A stretch of DNA of 6,456 nt from Lachnospiraceae bacterium (GTDB lineage Bacteria > Bacillota > Clostridia > Lachnospirales > Lachnospiraceae): assembly GCA_900753685.1 (NCBI GenBank), contig CAAEAB010000069.1:1-6456 (forward strand), in the 5' to 3' direction. The translations under genes were made by a program, and so were the position numbers. Under the pieces are notes generated by a model. That model had not been told where the DNA came from. It searched no databases and saw only the letters and a list, made by a program, of their open reading frames with translations. Positions 6,260 through 6,456 of the stretch are shown piece after piece. How positions within the stretch are numbered: the stretch's first letter is position 1; every line of letters begins with the position of its first letter.

Positions 6260-6304
6260 GTAGAATGTTAAATTTAAAGAGGATTTATCAGGAGGAAAGA
6301 AATT

Positions 6305-6456
6305 ATGAAAAGAATGGTAAGTTTAGCATGTGTGCTGGCTCTGGCCGTATCGATGATGGCTGGCTGCAGCTCAGGTAGCGAAGAAACAAAGGCGGCAGAG
6401 ACAACTGCCGAAACGACTGGTGAAACGACTGCCGAAACCGGTGAGACAGCCGCTGA
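6305..6456 (+). CDS. Lipoprotein, N-terminal part; probable ABC transporter solute-binding protein
   Basis: Only the first 50 codons are in the window; the gene runs off the right edge. MKRMVSLACVLALAVSMMAGC is a classic type II signal peptide: basic start, hydrophobic core (about 5-18) and a lipobox MAGC with C21 as the lipidated residue. From about residue 26 a Glu/Thr/Ala-rich linker begins, the usual tether between lipid anchor and folded domain. This architecture, a strong AGGAGG site and a private promoter are typical of abundant solute-binding lipoproteins of clostridial ABC transporters. No folded domain is visible, however, so another lipoprotein class is possible. Start and lipoprotein nature are secure; the transport role is a guess from style. 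Confidence 0.85.
   Translation, partial: MKRMVSLACVLALAVSMMAGCSSGSEETKAAETTAETTGETTAETGETAA
6404..6450 (+). repeat. Short imperfect repeats in the lipoprotein linker
   Basis: GAAACGACT occurs at 6410-6418 and 6422-6430, and ACTGCCGAAAC at 6404-6414 and 6428-6438. These form an imperfect 12-base periodicity encoding a TTAETTGE-like low-complexity linker just after the signal peptide. It is a probable flexible spacer and could vary in length by slippage. Confidence 0.6.

Overview
The window comes from a spore-forming, low-to-mid GC Bacillota chromosome. Gene content (spoVA genes, a class A penicillin-binding protein, a YigZ/IMPACT protein, a Glu/Thr-rich lipoprotein) and the strong AGGAGG-type ribosome binding sites suggest an anaerobic clostridium, probably of the Lachnospiraceae. 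That placement is inferred from protein style, not from a marker gene. All main genes are intact; the two edges cut genes.

Layout. Bases 1-2750 are a rightward sporulation block: a possible last few codons of spoVAC, then spoVAD (89-1126), a PLP-dependent class I/II aminotransferase (1179-2351) and spoVAE (2391-2747). In most spore formers spoVAC, spoVAD and spoVAE are adjacent, so the aminotransferase is an insertion into the group. It has its own near-consensus vegetative-type promoter (TTGAAA-17-TATAAT) overlapping the end of spoVAD. A forespore sigma-F-like promoter candidate lies in front of spoVAE. A bidirectional hairpin terminator (2756-2798) then separates this block from the convergent gene for a bifunctional class A penicillin-binding protein (2820-5417, minus strand). 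That protein ends in a cysteine-rich segment and a Thr/Pro tail encoded by 27-bp tandem repeats.

Bases 5418-5560 are a compact divergent promoter region. It drives the penicillin-binding protein leftwards and a YigZ/IMPACT-family protein (5561-6208) rightwards. After a 96-base gap with a promoter and a strong ribosome binding site, the window ends inside a lipoprotein gene (6305 onward), perhaps an ABC-transporter solute-binding protein.

How the genes work together. SpoVAD and SpoVAE belong to the machinery that loads dipicolinic acid (DPA) into the forespore. The aminotransferase resembles the LL-diaminopimelate/aspartate aminotransferase group, whose pathway shares its upstream intermediate with DPA synthesis. 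A link to DPA or cell wall/cortex metabolism is therefore possible but unproven. The penicillin-binding protein makes peptidoglycan. The YigZ-like protein and the lipoprotein appear to be independent units. No mobile element, CRISPR array, tRNA or rRNA gene was seen, and nothing in the window is clearly a new defence or mobile system.
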